Shown in pieces: positions 13,690 to 27,940 of a stretch of 64,000 nt of DNA; positions within the stretch are counted from its first letter, which is position 1; each line of letters opens with the position of its first letter. The notes beneath the pieces were generated by a model. That model was given only the letters and a program-made list of their open reading frames with translations, ran no database searches and was not told the DNA's origin. The stretch comes from Halictus rubicundus (Eukaryota; Arthropoda; Insecta; Hymenoptera; Halictidae): contig NW_027489032.1 in NCBI RefSeq assembly GCF_050948215.1, positions 1 to 64,000 on the forward strand. Reading direction: 5' to 3'. The position numbers were made by a program, and so were the translations under genes.

Positions 13690-14330
13690 TATCCTCTATC
13701 CTATCCTTATCCTCCATCGTATCCTATCCTCTACCCTATCCTATCCTCTATCCTATCCTATCCTCTATCCTATCCTATCCTCTATCCTATCCTATCCTCT
13801 ATCCTATCCTATCCTCTATCATATCCTATCCTCTATCCTATCCTATCCTCAATCCTATCCTATCCTCTATCCTATCCTATCCTCTATCCTATATTATCCT
13901 CTATCCTATCCCATCCTCTATCCTATCCTATCCTCTATCCTATCCTATCCTCTATCCTATCCTATCCTCTATCCTATCCTAGTCTCTATCCTATCCTATC
14001 CTCTATCCTGTCCTATCCTCTATCCTATATTATCCTCTATCCTATCCTATCCTATCCTCTATCCTATCCTATCCTCTATCCTATCCTATTCTCTATCCTA
14101 TCCTATCCTCTATCCTATCCTATCCTCTATCATATCCTATCCTCTATCCTATCCTATCCTCTATCCTATCCTTATCCTCTATCGTATCCTATCCTCCATC
14201 CTATCCTATCCTCTATCCTATCCTATCCTCTATCCTATCCTATCCTCTATCCTATCCTATCCTCTATCCTATCCTATCCTCTATCCTATCCTATCCTATC
14301 CTCTATCCTATCCTCTATCCTATCCTATCC
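13690..14330 (+). repeat. HOR block Q, copy 1 of 3
   Basis: Tags are ccttatcctccatcg followed by ctaccctatcc (13731), ctcaatcc, then tagtctc (13978) and ctgtcc (about 14.01 kb). The ctaccc change is rare and marks this family. The next copy lies 1057-1058 bp away. Confidence 0.75.
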
Positions 14331-14659
14331 TCTATCCTATGCTATCCTCTATCCTATCCTATCCTCTATCCTATCCTATCCTCTATCCTATCCTATCCTC
14401 TATCCTATCCTATCCTCTATCCTATCCTCTATCCTATCCTATCCTCTATCCTATCCTATCCTCTATCCTATATTATCCTCTATCCTATCCTATCCTCTAT
14501 CCTATCCTATCCTCTATCCTATCCTATCCTCTATCATATCCTATCCTCTATCCTATCCTATCCTCAATCCTATCCTATCCTCTATCCTATCCTATCCTCT
14601 ATCCTATCCTATCCTCATTCATATCCTATCCTCTATCCTATCCTATCCTCTATCCTATC

Positions 14660-15980
14660 CTATCCTCTATCCTATCCTATTCTCTATCCTATCCTATCCT
14701 CTATCCTATCCTATCCTCTATCATATCCTATCCTCTATCCTATCCTATCCTCTATCCTATCCTTATCCTCCATCGTATCCTATCCTCTACCCTATCCTAT
14801 CCTCTATCCTATCCTATCCTCTATCCTATCCTATCCTCTATCCTATCCTATCCTCTATCCTATCCTATCCTCTATCATATCCTATCCTCTATCCTATCCT
14901 ATCCTCAATCCTATCCTATCCTCTATCCTATCCTATCCTCTATCCTATATTATCCTCTATCCTATCCCATCCTCTATCCTATCCTATCCTCTATCCTATC
15001 CTATCCTCTATCCTATCCTATCCTCTATCCTATCCTAGTCTCTATCCTATCCTATCCTCTATCCTGTCCTATCCTCTATCCTATATTATCCTCTATCCTA
15101 TCCTATCCTATCCTCTATCCTATCCTATCCTCTATCCTATCCTATCCTCTATCCTATCCTATTCTCTATCCTATCCTATCCTCTATCCTATACTATCCTC
15201 TATCATATCCTATCCTCTATCCTATCCTATCCTCTATCCTATCCTTATCCTCTATCGTATCCTATCCTCCATCCTATCCTATCCTCTATCCTATCCTATC
15301 CTCTATCCTATCCTATCCTCTATCCTATCCTATCCTCTATCCTATCCTATCCTCTATCCTATCCTATCCTCTATCCTATCCTCTATCCTATCCTCTATCC
15401 TATCCTCTATCCTATCCTATCCTCTATCCTATCCTATCCTCTATCCTATATTATCCTCTATCCTATCCCATCCTCTAACCTATCCTATCCTCTATCCTAT
15501 CCTATCCTCTGTTCTATCCTATCCTCTATCCTATCCTATCCTCCATCCTATCCTATCCTCTATCCTATCCTATCCTGTATCATATCCTATCCTCTATCCT
15601 ATACTATCCTCTATCCTATTCTATCCTCTATCCTATCCTATCCTCTATCCTATCCTATCCTGTATCCTATTCTATCCTCTATCCTATCCTATCCTCTATC
15701 CTATCCTATCCTGTATCATATCCTATCCTCTATCCTATCCTATCCTCTATCCTATTCTATCCTCCATCCTATCCAATCCTATATCGTATCCTCTATCCTA
15801 TCCTATCCTCTATCCTATCCTATCCTCTATCCTATCCTATCGTCTATCATATCGTATGCTCTATCCTATCCTATCCTCTATCCTATCCTATCCTCTATCC
15901 TATCCAATCCTATATCCTATCCTCTATCATATCCTATCCTCTATCCTATCCTATCCTCAATCCTATCCTATCCGCTATCC
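14660..15980 (+). repeat. HOR block Q, copy 2 of 3 (extended)
   Basis: This copy carries ctaccc (14788), tagtctc (15036), ctgtcc (about 15.06 kb), ctctgttc (15507) and tatcgtatgctc (ATG 15856). Copy 3 has the same tags 2084-2086 bp further on. The part after 15.4 kb is absent from copy 1. Confidence 0.8.
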
Positions 15981-16744
15981 TATCCAATCCTATATCCTAT
16001 TCTCTGTCCTATCCTATCCTCTATCCTATCCTATCCTCTATCCTATCCTATCCTCTATCCTATATTATCCTCTATCCTATCCCATTCTCTATCCTATCCT
16101 ATCCTCTATCCTATCCTAGTCTCTATCCTATCCTATCCTCTATCCTATATTATCCTCTATCCTATCCCATCCTCTATCCTATCCTATCCTCTATCCTATC
16201 CTATCCTCTATCCTATCCTAGTCTCTATCCTATCCTATCCTCTATCCTATCCTATCCTCATTCATATCCTATCCTCTATCCTATCCTATCCTGTATCCTA
16301 TCCTATCCTCTATCCTATCCTATCCTCTATCCTATCCTATCCTCTATCCTATATTATCCTCTATCCTATCCTATCCTATCCTCTATCCTATCCTATCCTC
16401 TATCCTATCCTATCCTCTATCCTATCCTATCCTCTATCCTATCCTATTCTCTATCCTATCCTATCCTCTATCCTATCGTATCCTCTATCGTATCCTATCC
16501 TCTATCCTATTAAATCCTATATCGTATCCTCTATCCTATCCTATCCTCTATCCTATCCTATCCTCTATCCTATCGTATCATCTATCGTATCCTATCCTCT
16601 ATCCTATTAAATCCTATATCGTATCCTCTATCCTATCCTATCCTCTATCCTATCCTATCCTCTATCCTATCCTATCCTCTATCCTATATTATCCTCTATC
16701 CTATCCTATCCTATCCTCTATCCTATCCTATCCTCTATCCTATC

Positions 16745-18065
16745 CTATCCTCTATCCTATCCTATTCTCTATCCTATCCTATCCTCTATCCTATCCTATC
16801 CTCTATCATATCCTATCCTCTATCCTATCCTATCCTCTATCCTATCCTTATCCTCCATCGTATCCTATCCTCTACCCTATCCTATCCTCTATCCTATCCT
16901 ATCCTCTATCCTATCCTATCCTCTATCCTATCCTATCCTCTATCCTATCCTATCCTCTATCATATCCTATCCTCTATCCTATCCTATCCTCAATCCTATC
17001 CTATCCTCTATCCTATCCTATCCTCTATCCTATATTATCCTCTATCCTATCCCATCCTCTATCCTATCCTATCCTCTATCCTATCCTATCCTCTATCCTA
17101 TCCTATCCTCTATCCTATCCTAGTCTCTATCCTATCCTATCCTCTATCCTGTCCTATCCTCTATCCTATATTATCCTCTATCCTATCCTATCCTATCCTC
17201 TATCCTATCCTATCCTCTATCCTATCCTATCCTCTATCCTATCCTATTCTCTATCCTATCCTATCCTCTATCCTATCCTATCCTCTATCATATCCTATCC
17301 TCTATCCTATCCTATCCTCTATCCTATCCTTATCCTCTATCGTATCCTATCCTCTATCGTATCCTATCCTCCATCCTATCCTATCCTCTATCCTATCCTA
17401 TCCTCTATCCTATCCTATCCTCTATCCTATCCTATCCTCTATCCTATCCTATCCTCTATCCTATCCTCTATCCTATCCTCTATCCTATCCTCTATCCTAT
17501 CCTATCCTCTATCCTATCCTATCCTCTATCCTATATTATCCTCTATCCTATCCCATCCTCTAACCTATCCTATCCTCTATCCTATCCTATCCTCTGTTCT
17601 ATCCTATCCTCTATCCTATCCTATCCTCTATCCTATCCTATCCTCTATCCTATCCTATCCTGTATCATATCCTATCCTCTATCCTATCCTATCCTCTATC
17701 CTATTCTATCCTCTATCCTATCCTATCCTCTATCCTATCCTATCCTGTATCCTATTCTATCCTCTATCCTATCCTATCCTCTATCCTATCCTATCCTGTA
17801 TCATATCCTATCCTCTATCCTATCCTATCCTCTATCCTATTCTATCCTCCATCCTATCCAATCCTATATCGTATCCTCTATCCTATCCTATCCTCTATCC
17901 TATCCTATCCTCTATCCTATCCTATCGTCCATCATATCGTATGCTCTATCCTATCCTATCCTCTATCCTATCCTATCCTCTATCCTATCCAATCCTATAT
18001 CCTATCCTCTATCATATCCTATCCTCTATCCTATCCTATCCTCAATCCTATCCTATCCGCTATCC
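16745..18065 (+). repeat. HOR block Q, copy 3 of 3 (extended)
   Basis: Tags are ctaccc (16872), tagtctc (17122), ctctgttc (17592), tatcgtatgctc (about 17941) and ccgctatcc (about 18056), with a constant offset of about 2085 bp from copy 2. Private changes include ctccatc in place of ctctatc in cgtccatcatatcg near 17.93 kb. Confidence 0.8.
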
Positions 18066-18305
18066 TATCCAATCCTATATCCTATCCTATCCTCTATCGT
18101 ATCCTATCCTCTAACCTATTAAATCCTATATCGTATCCTCTATCCTATCCTATCCTCTATCCTATCCTATGCTCTATCCTATCCTCTCTCCTATCCTATC
18201 CTCTATCGTATCCTATCCTCTAACCTATTAAATCCTATATCGTATCCTCTATCCTATCCTATCCTCTATCCTATCCTATGCTCTATCCTATCCTATCCTC
18301 TATCC

Positions 18306-18547
18306 TATCCTATGCTCTATCCTATCCTATCCTCTATCCTATCCTATCCTCTATCCTATATTATCCTCTATCCTATCCTATCCTATCCTCTATCCTATCC
18401 TATCCTCTATCATATCCTATCATCTATCCTATCCTATCCTGTATCCTATCCTATCCTCTATCCTATCCTATCCTCTATCCTATCCTATCCTGTATCATAT
18501 CCTATCCTCTATCCTATCCTATCCTCTATCCTATTCGATCCTCTAAT
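18306..18547 (+). repeat. Segment shared with 11.23-11.47 kb
   Basis: This is the second copy of the segment described at 11225. Immediately upstream, tatgctc recurs at short distance (ATG 18278 and 18312), showing that a two-monomer unit carrying this mutation was itself locally duplicated. Confidence 0.8.
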
Positions 18548-18659
18548 CTATCCTATCCTCTATCCTATCCCATCCTCTATCCTATCCTATCCTCTATCCT
18601 ATCCTATCCTCTATCGTATCCTATCCTCTAACCTATTAAATCCTATATCGTATCCTCTA

Positions 18660-19780
18660 TCCTATCCTATCCTCTATCCTATCCTATGCTCTATCCTATC
18701 CTATCCTCTATCCTATCCTATCCTCTATCCTATCCTATCCTCTATCCTATCCTATCCTCTATACTATATTATCCTCTATCCTATCCTATCCTATCCTCTA
18801 TCCTATCCTATCCTCTATCCTATCCTATCCTCTATCCTATCCTATCCTCTATCCTATCCTATCCTCTATCCTATCCTATCCTCTATCCTATATTATCCTC
18901 TATCCTATCCTATCCTATCCTCTATCCTATCCTATCCTCTATCCTATCCTATCCTCTATCCTATCCTACTCTATCCTATCCTATCCTCTATCCTATCCTA
19001 TCCTCTATCCTATCCTATCCTCTATCCTATCCTATCCTCCATCCTATCCTATCCTCTATCCTATCCTATCCTCTATCCTATCCTATCCTCTATCCTATCC
19101 TATCCTCTATCCTATCCTATCCTCTATCCTATCCTATCCTCTATCCTATCCTATCCTCTATCCTATCCTATCCTCTATCCTATATTATCCTCTATCCTAT
19201 CCTATCCTATCCTCTATCCTATCCTATCCTCTATCCTATCCTATCCTCTATCCTATCCTATCCTGTATCATATCCTATCCTCTATCCTATCCTATCCTCT
19301 ATCCTATTCGATCCTCTATCCTATCCTATCCTCTATCCTATCCCATCCTCTATCCTATCCTATCCTCTATCCTATCCTATCCTCTATCGTATCCTATCCT
19401 CTAACCTATTAAATCCTATATCGTATCCTCTATCCTATCCTATCCTCTATCCTATCCTATGCTCTATCCTATCCTATCCTCTATCCTATCCTATCCTCTA
19501 TCCTATCCTATCCTCTATCCTATCCTATCCTCTATACTATATTATCCTCTATCCTATCCTATCCTATCCTCTATCCTATCCTATCCTCTATCCTATCCTA
19601 TCCTCTATCCTATCCTATCCTCTATCCTATCCTATCCTCTATCCTATCCTATCCTCTATCCTATATTATCCTCTATCCTATCCTATCCTATCCTCTATCC
19701 TATCCTATCCTCTATCCTATCCTATCCTATATCGTATCCTCTATCCTATCCTATCCTCTATCCTATCCTATCCTCTATCC
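18660..19780 (+). repeat. 773-bp tandem pair
   Basis: The markers tatgctc (ATG 18686 and 19459) and ctatactatatta (18759 and 19532) are both offset by exactly 773 bp. The preceding tattcgatcc (18534 and 19309) is offset by 775. The first copy runs to about 19.43 kb and the second is truncated near 19.78 kb. This pair also resembles the first 0.48 kb of the window. Confidence 0.75.
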
Positions 19781-20104
19781 TATCCTATCCTCTATCCTAT
19801 ATTATCCTCTATCCTATCCTATCCTATCCTCTATCCTATCCTATCCTGTATCCTATTCTATCCTCTATCCTATCCAATCCTCTATCCTATCCTATCCTGT
19901 ATCATATCCTATCCTCTATCTTATCCTATCCTCTATCCTATTCTATCCTCTATACTATCCAATCCTATATCCTATTCTATATCCTATCCTATCCTCTATC
20001 GTATCCTATCCTCCATCCTATCCAATCCTATATCGTATCCTCTATCCTATCCTATCCTCTATCCTATCCTATCCTCTATCCTATCCTATCGTCTATCATA
20101 TCCT

Positions 20105-22350
20105 ATGCTCTATCCTATCCTATCCTCTATCCTATCCTATCCTCTATCCTATCCAATCCTATATCCTATCCTCTATCATATCCTATCCTCTATCCTATCC
20201 TATCCTCCATCCTATCCTATCCGCTATCCTATCCAATCCTATATCCTATTCTCTGTCCTATCCTATCCTCTATCCTATCCTATCCTGTATCCTATCCTAT
20301 CCTCTATCCTATATTAACCTCTATCCTATCCTATCCTCTATCCTATCCAATCCTCTATCCTATATTATCCTCTATCCTATCCCATCCTCTATCCTATCCT
20401 ATCCTCTATCCTATCCTATCCTCTGTCCTATCCTATCCTCTATACTATCCTATCCTCCATCCTATCCTATCCTCTATCCTATCCTATCCTGTATCATATC
20501 CTATTCTCTATCCTATCCTATCCTCTATCCTATTCTATCCTATATCCTATTCTCTATCCTATCCTATCCTCTATCGTATCCTATCCTCCATCCTATCCAA
20601 TCCTATATCGTATCCTCTATCCTATCCTATCCTCTATCCTATCCTATCCTCTATCCTATCCTATCGTCTATCATATCCTATGCTCTATCCTATCCTATCC
20701 TCTATCCTATCCTATCCTCTATCCTATCCAATCCTATATCCTATCCTCTATCATATCCTATCCTCTATCCTATCCTATCCTCAATCCTATCCTATCCGCT
20801 ATCCTATCCAATCCTATATCCTATTCTCTGTCCTATCCTATCCTCTATCCTATCCTATCCTCTATCCTATCCTATCCTCTATCCTATATTATCCTCTATC
20901 CTATCCCATCCTCTATCCTATCCTATCCTCTATCCTATCCTATCCTCTATCCTATCCTATCCTCTATCCTATCCTATTCTCTATCCTATCCTATCCTCTA
21001 TCCTATCGTATCCTCTATCGTATCCTATCCTCTATCCTATTAAATCCTATATCGTGTCCTCTATCCTATCCTATCCTCTATCCTATCCTATCCTCTATCC
21101 TATCCTATCCTCTATCCTATCCTATCCTCTATCCTATCCTATCCTCTATCCTATCCTATCCTCTATCCTATATTATCCTCTATCCTATTATATCCTATCC
21201 TATCCTCTATCCTATCCTATCCTCTATCCTATCCTATCCTCTATCCTATATTAACCTCTATCCTATCCTATCCTCTATCCTATCCTATCCTCTATCCTAT
21301 ATTATCCTCTATCCTATCCCATCCTCTATCCTATCCTATCCTCTATCCTATCCTATCCTCTGTCCTATCCTATCCTCTATCCTATCCTATCCTCTATCCT
21401 ATCCTATCCTCTATCCTATCCTATCCTGTATCATATCCTATTCTCTATCCTATCCTATCCTCTATCCTATTCTATCCTATATCCTATTCTCTATCCTATC
21501 CTATCCTCTATCGTATCCTATCCTCCATCCTATCCAATCCTATATCGTATCCTCTATCCTATCCTATCCTCTCTCCTATCCTATCCTCTATCCTATCCAA
21601 TCCTATATCCTATCCTCTATCATATCCTATCCTCTATCCTATCCTATCCTCAATCCTATCCTATCCGCTATCCTATCCAATCCTATATCCTATTCTCTGT
21701 CCTATCCTATGCTCTATCCTATCCTATCCTCTATCCTATCCTATCCTCTATCCTATATTATCCTCTATCCTATCCTATCCTCTATCCTATCCTATCCTCT
21801 ACCCTATCCTATCCTCTATCCTATCCTATCCTCTATCCTATCCTATCCTCTATCCTATATTATCCTCTATCCTATCCTATCCTATCCTATCCTCTATCCT
21901 ATCCTATCCTCTATCCTATCCTATCCTCTATCCTATCCTATTCTCTATCCTATCCTATCCTCTATCCTATCCTATCCTCTATCCTATATTATCCTCTATC
22001 CTATCCCATCCTCTATCCTATCCTATCCTCTATCCTATCCTAGTCTCTATCCTATCCTATCCTCTATCCTATCCTATCCTCTATCATATCCTATCCTCCA
22101 TCCTATCCTATCCTGTATCCTATCCTATCCTCTATCCTATCCTATCCTCTATCCTATCCTATCCTGTATCATATCCTATCCTCTATCCTATCCTATCCTC
22201 TATCCTATTCTATCCTCTATCCTATCCTATCCTCTATCCTATTCTATCCTCTATCCTATCCTATCCTCTATCCTATCCCATCCTCTATCCTATCCTATCC
22301 CTTATCCTATCCTATCCTCTATCGTATCCTATCCTCTAACATATTAAATC
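20105..22350 (+). repeat. HOR block R, copy 1
   Basis: Three anchors keep an exact 4546-bp offset with the block at 24651: ATG of tatgctc (20105 and 24651), the next ATG (20680 and 25226), and the GTG of atcgtgtcc (21054 and 25600). The offset holds to the tattaacc tag near 21.25 and 25.80 kb. It then drifts (about 4614) by the ctctaacatattaaa tag at 22337 and 26951. Confidence 0.8.
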
Positions 22351-23167
22351 CTATATCGTATCCTCTATCCTATCCTATCCTCTATCCTATCCTATCCTCT
22401 ATCCTATCCTATCCTCTATCCTATCCTATCCTCTATCATATCCTATCCTCTATCCTATCCTATCCTCCATCCTATCCTATCCGCTATCCTATCCAATCCT
22501 ATATCCTACTCTCTGTCCTATCCTATCCTCTATCCTATCCTATCCTCTATCCTATCCTATCCTCTATCCTATCCTATCCTCTATCCTATATTATCCTCTA
22601 TCCTATCCCATCCTCTATCCTATCCTATCCTCTATCCTATCCTATCCTCTATCCTATTAAATCCTATATCGTATCCTCTATCCTATCCTATCCTCATTCC
22701 TATCCTATCCTCTATCCTATCCAATCCTATATCCTATTCTCTATCCTATCCTATCCTCTATCGTATCCTATCCTCCATCCTATCCAATCCTATATCGTAT
22801 CCTCTATCCTATCCTATCCTCTATCCTATCCTATCCTCTATCCTATCCTATCCTCTATCCTATATTATCCTCTATCCTATCCTATCCTATCCTCTATCCT
22901 ATCGTATCCTGTATCCTATTCTATCCTCTATCCTATCCAATCCTCTATCCTATCCTATCCTGTATCATATCCTATCCTCTATCTTATCCTATCCTCTATC
23001 CTATTCTATCCTCTATACTATCCAATCCTATATCCTATTCTCTATCCTATCCTATCCTCTATCGTATCCTATCCTCCATCCTATCCAATCCTATATCGTA
23101 TCCTCTATCCTATCCTATCCTCTATCCTATCCTATCCTCTATCCTATCCTATCGTCTATCATATCCT

Positions 23168-24020
23168 ATGCTCTATCCTATCCTATCCTCTATCCTATCC
23201 TATCCTCTATCCTATCCAATCCTATATCCTATCCTCTATCATATCCTATCCTCTATCCTATCCTATCCTCCATCCTATCCTATCCGCTATCCTATCCAAT
23301 CCTATATCCTATTCTCTGTCCTATCCTATCCTCTATCCTATCCTATCCTGTATCCTATAATATCCTCTATCCTATATTAACCTCTATCCTATCCTATCCT
23401 CTATCCTATCCAATCCTCTATCCTATATTATCCTCTATCCTATCCCATCCTCTATCCTATCCTATCCTCTATCCTATCCTATCCTCTGTCCTATCCTATC
23501 CTCTATCCTATCCTATCCTCTATCCTATCCTATCCTCTATCCTATCCTATCCTGTATCATATCCTATTCTCTATCCTATCCTATCCTCTATACTATTCTA
23601 TCCTATATCCTATTCTCTATCCTATCCTATCCTCTATCGTATCCTATCCTCCATCCTATCCAATCCTATATCGTATCCTCTATCCTATCCTATCCTCTAT
23701 CCTATCCTATCCTCTATCCTATCCTATCGTCTATCATATCCTATGCTCTATCCTATCCTATCCTCTATCCTATCCTATCCTCTATCCTATCCAATCCTAT
23801 ATCCTATCCTCTATCCTATCCTATCCTCTATCCTATCCTATCCTCTATCCTATATTATCCTCTATCCTATCCCATCCTCTATCCTATCCTATCCTCTATC
23901 CTATCCTATCCTCTATCCTATCCTATCCTCTATCCTATCCTATTCTCTATCCTATCCTATCCTCTATCCTATCGTATCCTCTATCGTATCCTATCCTCTA
24001 TCCTATTAAATCCTATATCG
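23168..24020 (+). repeat. HOR block R, partial copy
   Basis: Two tatgctc anchors lie 575 bp apart (ATG 23168 and 23743), as in 20105/20680 and 24651/25226. The atcgtgtcc tag follows at 24020. This copy is shorter after the second anchor (277 bp to the tag instead of 374), so roughly 97 bp are missing. Confidence 0.8.
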
Positions 24021-24699
24021 TGTCCTCTATCCTATCCTATCCTCTATCCTATCCTATCCTCTATCCTATCCTATCCTCTATCCTATCCTATCCTCTATCC
24101 TATCCTATCCTCTATCCTATCCTATCCTCTATCCTATATTATCCTCTATCCTATCCTATCCTATCCCATCCTCTATCCTATATTATCCTCTATCCTATCC
24201 CATCCTCTATCCTATCCTATCCTCTATCCTATCCTATCCTCTGTCCTATCCTATCCTCTATCCTATCCTATCCTCTATCCTATCCTATCGTCTATCATAT
24301 CCTATGCTCTATCCTATCCTATCCTCTATCCTATCCTATCCTCTATCCTATCCAATCCTATATCCTATCATATCCAATCCTATATCCTATTCTCTGTCCT
24401 ATTCTATCCTCTATCCTATCCAATCCTCTATCCTATCCTATCCTGTATCATATCCTATCCTCTATCTTATCCTATCCTCTATCCTATTCTATCCTCTATA
24501 CTATCCAATCCTATATCCTATTCTCTATCCTATCCTATCCTCTATCGTATCCTATCCTCCATCCTATCCAATCCTATATCGTATCCTCTATCCTATCCTA
24601 TCCTCTATCCTATCCTATCCTCTATCCTATCCTATCGTCTATCATATCCTATGCTCTATCCTATCCTATCCTCTATCCTATCCTATCCTCTATCCTATC

Positions 24700-27600
24700 C
24701 AATCCTATATCCTATCCTCTATCATATCCTATCCTCTATCCTATCCTATCCTCCATCCTATCCTATCCGCTATCCTATCCAATCCTATATCCTATTCTCT
24801 GTCCTATCCTATCCTCTATCCTATCCTATCCTGTATCCTATCCTATCCTCTATCCTATATTAACCTCTATCCTATCCTATCCTCTATCCTATCCAATCCT
24901 CTATCCTATATTATCCTCTATCCTATCCCATCCTCTATCCTATCCTATCCTCTATCCTATCCTATCCTCTGTCCTATCCTATCCTCTATCCTATCCTATC
25001 CTCTATCCTATCCTATCCTCTATCCTATCCTATCCTGTATCATATCCTATTCTCTATCCTATCCTATCCTCTATCCTATTCTATCCTATATCCTATTCTC
25101 TATCCTATCCTATCCTCTATCGTATCCTATCCTCCATCCTATCCAATCCTATATCGTATCCTCTATCCTATCCTATCCTCTATCCTATCCTATCCTCTAT
25201 CCTATCCTATCGTCTATCATATCCTATGCTCTATCCTATCCTATCCTCTATCCTATCCTATCCTCTATCCTATCCAATCCTATATCCTATCCTCTATCAT
25301 ATCCTATCCTCTATCCTATCCTATCCTCAATCCTATCCTATCCGCTATCCTATCCAATCCTATATCCTATTCTCTGTCCTATCCTATCCTCTATCCTATC
25401 CTATCCTCTATCCTATCCTATCCTCTATCCTATATTATCCTCTATCCTATCCCATCCTCTATCCTATCCTATCCTCTATCCTATCCTATCCTCTATCCTA
25501 TCCTATCCTCTATCCTATCCTATTCTCTATCCTATCCTATCCTCTATCCTATCGTATCCTCTATCGTATCCTATCCTCTATCCTATTAAATCCTATATCG
25601 TGTCCTCTATCCTATCCTATCCTCTATCCTATCCTATCCTCTATCCTATCCTATCCTCTATCCTATCCTATCCTCTATCCTATCCTATCCTCTATCCTAT
25701 CCTATCCTCTATCCTATATTATCCTCTATCCTATCCTATCCTATCCTATCCTCTATCCTATCCTATCCTCTATCCTATCCTATCCTCTATCCTATATTAA
25801 CCTCTATCCTATCCTATCCTCTATCCTATCCTATCCTCTATCCTATATTATCCTCTATCCTATCCCATCCTCTATCCTATCCTATCCTCTATCCTATCCT
25901 ATCCTCTGTCCTATCCTATCCTCTATCCTATCCTATCCTCTATCCTATCCTATCCTCTATCCTATCCTATCCTGTATCATATCCTATTCTCTATCCTATC
26001 CTATCCTCTATCCTATTCTATCCTATATCCTATTCTCTATCCTATCCTATCCTCTATCGTATCCTATCCTCCATCCTATCCAATCCTATATCGTATCCTC
26101 TATCCTATCCTATCCTCTATCCTATCCTATCCTCTATCCTATCCAATCCTATATCCTATCCTCTATCATATCCTATCCTCTATCCTATCCTATCCTCAAT
26201 CCTATCCTATCCGCTATCCTATCCAATCCTATATCCTATTCTCTGTCCTATCCTATCCTCTATCCTATCCTATCCTCTATCCTATCCTATCCTCTATCCT
26301 ATATTATCCTCTATCCTATCCTATCCTCTATCCTATCCTATCCTCTATCCTATCCTATCCTCTATCCTATCCTATCCTCTATCCTATCCTATCCTCTATC
26401 CTATCCTATCCTCTATCCTATCCTATCCTCTATCCTATCCTATCCTCTATCCTATCCTATCCTCTATCCTATATTATCCTCTATCCTATCCTATCCTATC
26501 CTATCCTCTATCCTATCCTATCCTCTATCCTATCCTATCCTCTATCCTATCCTATTCTCTATCCTATCCTATCCTCTATCCTATCCTATCCTCTATCCTA
26601 TATTATCCTCTATCCTATCCCATCCTCTATCCTATCCTATCCTCTATCCTATCCTATCCTCTATCCTATCCTATCCTCTATCCTATCCTAGACTCTATCC
26701 TATCCTATCCTCTATCCTATCCTATCCTCTATCATATCCTATCCTCCATCCTATCCTATCCTGTATCCTATCCTATCCTCTATCCTATCCTATCCTCTAT
26801 CCTATCCTATCCTGTATCATATCCTATCCTCTATCCTATCCTATCCTCTATCCTATTCTATCCTCTATCCTATCCTATCCTCTATCCTATCCCATCCTCT
26901 ATCCTATCCTATCCTTTATCCTATCCTATCCTCTATCGTATCCTATCCTCTAACATATTAAATCCTATATCGTATCCTCTATCCTATCCTATCCTCTATC
27001 CTATCCTATCCTCTATCCTATCCTATCCTCTATCCTATCCTATCCTCTATCATATCCTATCCTCTATCCTATCCTATCCTCCATCCTATCCTATCCGCTA
27101 TCCTATCCAATCCTATATCCTATTCTCTGTCCTATCCTATCCTCTATCCTATCCTATCCTGTATCCTATCCTGTATCCTATCCTATCCTCTATCCTATAT
27201 TAACCTCTATCCTATCCTATCCTCTATCCTATCCAATCCTCTATCCTATATTATCCTCTATCCTATCCCATCCTCTATCCTATCCTATCCTCTATCCTAT
27301 CCTATCCTCTGTCCTATCCTATCCTCTATCCTATCCTATCCTCTATCCTATCCTATCCTCTATCCTATCCTATCCTGTATCATATCCTATTCTCTATCCT
27401 ATCCTATCCTCTATCCTATTCTATCCTATATCCTATTCTCTATCCTATCCTATCCTCTATCGTATCCTATCCTCCATCCTATCCAATCCTATATCGTATC
27501 CTCTATCCTATCCTATCCTCTATCCTATCCTATCCTCTATCCTATCCTATCGTCTATCATATCCTATGCTCTATCCTATCCTATCCTCTATCCTATCCTA

Positions 27601-27940
27601 TCCTCTATCCTATCCAATCCTATATCCTATCCTCTATCATATCCTATCCTCTATCCTATCCTATCCTCTATCCTATCCTATCCTCTATCCTATCCTATCC
27701 TCTATCCTATCCTATCCTCTATCCTATATTATCCTCTATCCTATCCTATCCTATCCTCTATCCTATCCTATCCTCTATCCTATCCTCTTCTATATCCTAT
27801 CCTATCCTCTATCCTATCCTATCCTCTATCATATCCTATCCTATCCTCTATCCTATCCTATCCTCTATCCTATCCTCTTCTCTATCCTATCCTATCCTCT
27901 ATCCTATCCTATCCTCTATCATATCCTATCCTCTATCCTA
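24700..27940 (+). repeat. 3.24-kb tandem block S, copy 1
   Basis: Anchors match copy 2 at a constant 3243 bp: ccgctatcc (24767 and 28010), ATG (25226 and 28469), atcgtgtcc (about 25600 and 28843), tagactc (26689 and 29932), taacatatt (26951 and 30194). A 12-bp word (gtatcctatcct) present near 27.16 kb but missing in copy 2 shifts the offset to 3231 for the remainder (ATG 27566 and 30797). The first part of the block overlaps block R copy 2. Confidence 0.88.

Larger units (their letters stand above)
1..19780 (+). repeat. Left satellite domain with private variants
   Basis: This part shares variants that I did not see further right. The tag ctctgttc occurs near 3181, 4109, 8765, 10586, 11637, 15507 and 17592, where the right side has ctctgtcc. 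The tag tatcgtatgctc occurs near 3479, 8347, 10935, 15856 and 17941, where the right side has tatcctatgctc. The tag ccttatcctccatcg occurs near 2476, 5208, 6945, 9881, 12842, 13.71 kb, 14.76 kb and 16.85 kb. Blocks of 1-2 kb are repeated at irregular spacing of about 1.06, 2.09, 2.9, 4.5 and 4.7 kb, which suggests older and more rearranged HORs than on the right. The domain boundary is approximate. Confidence 0.7.
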
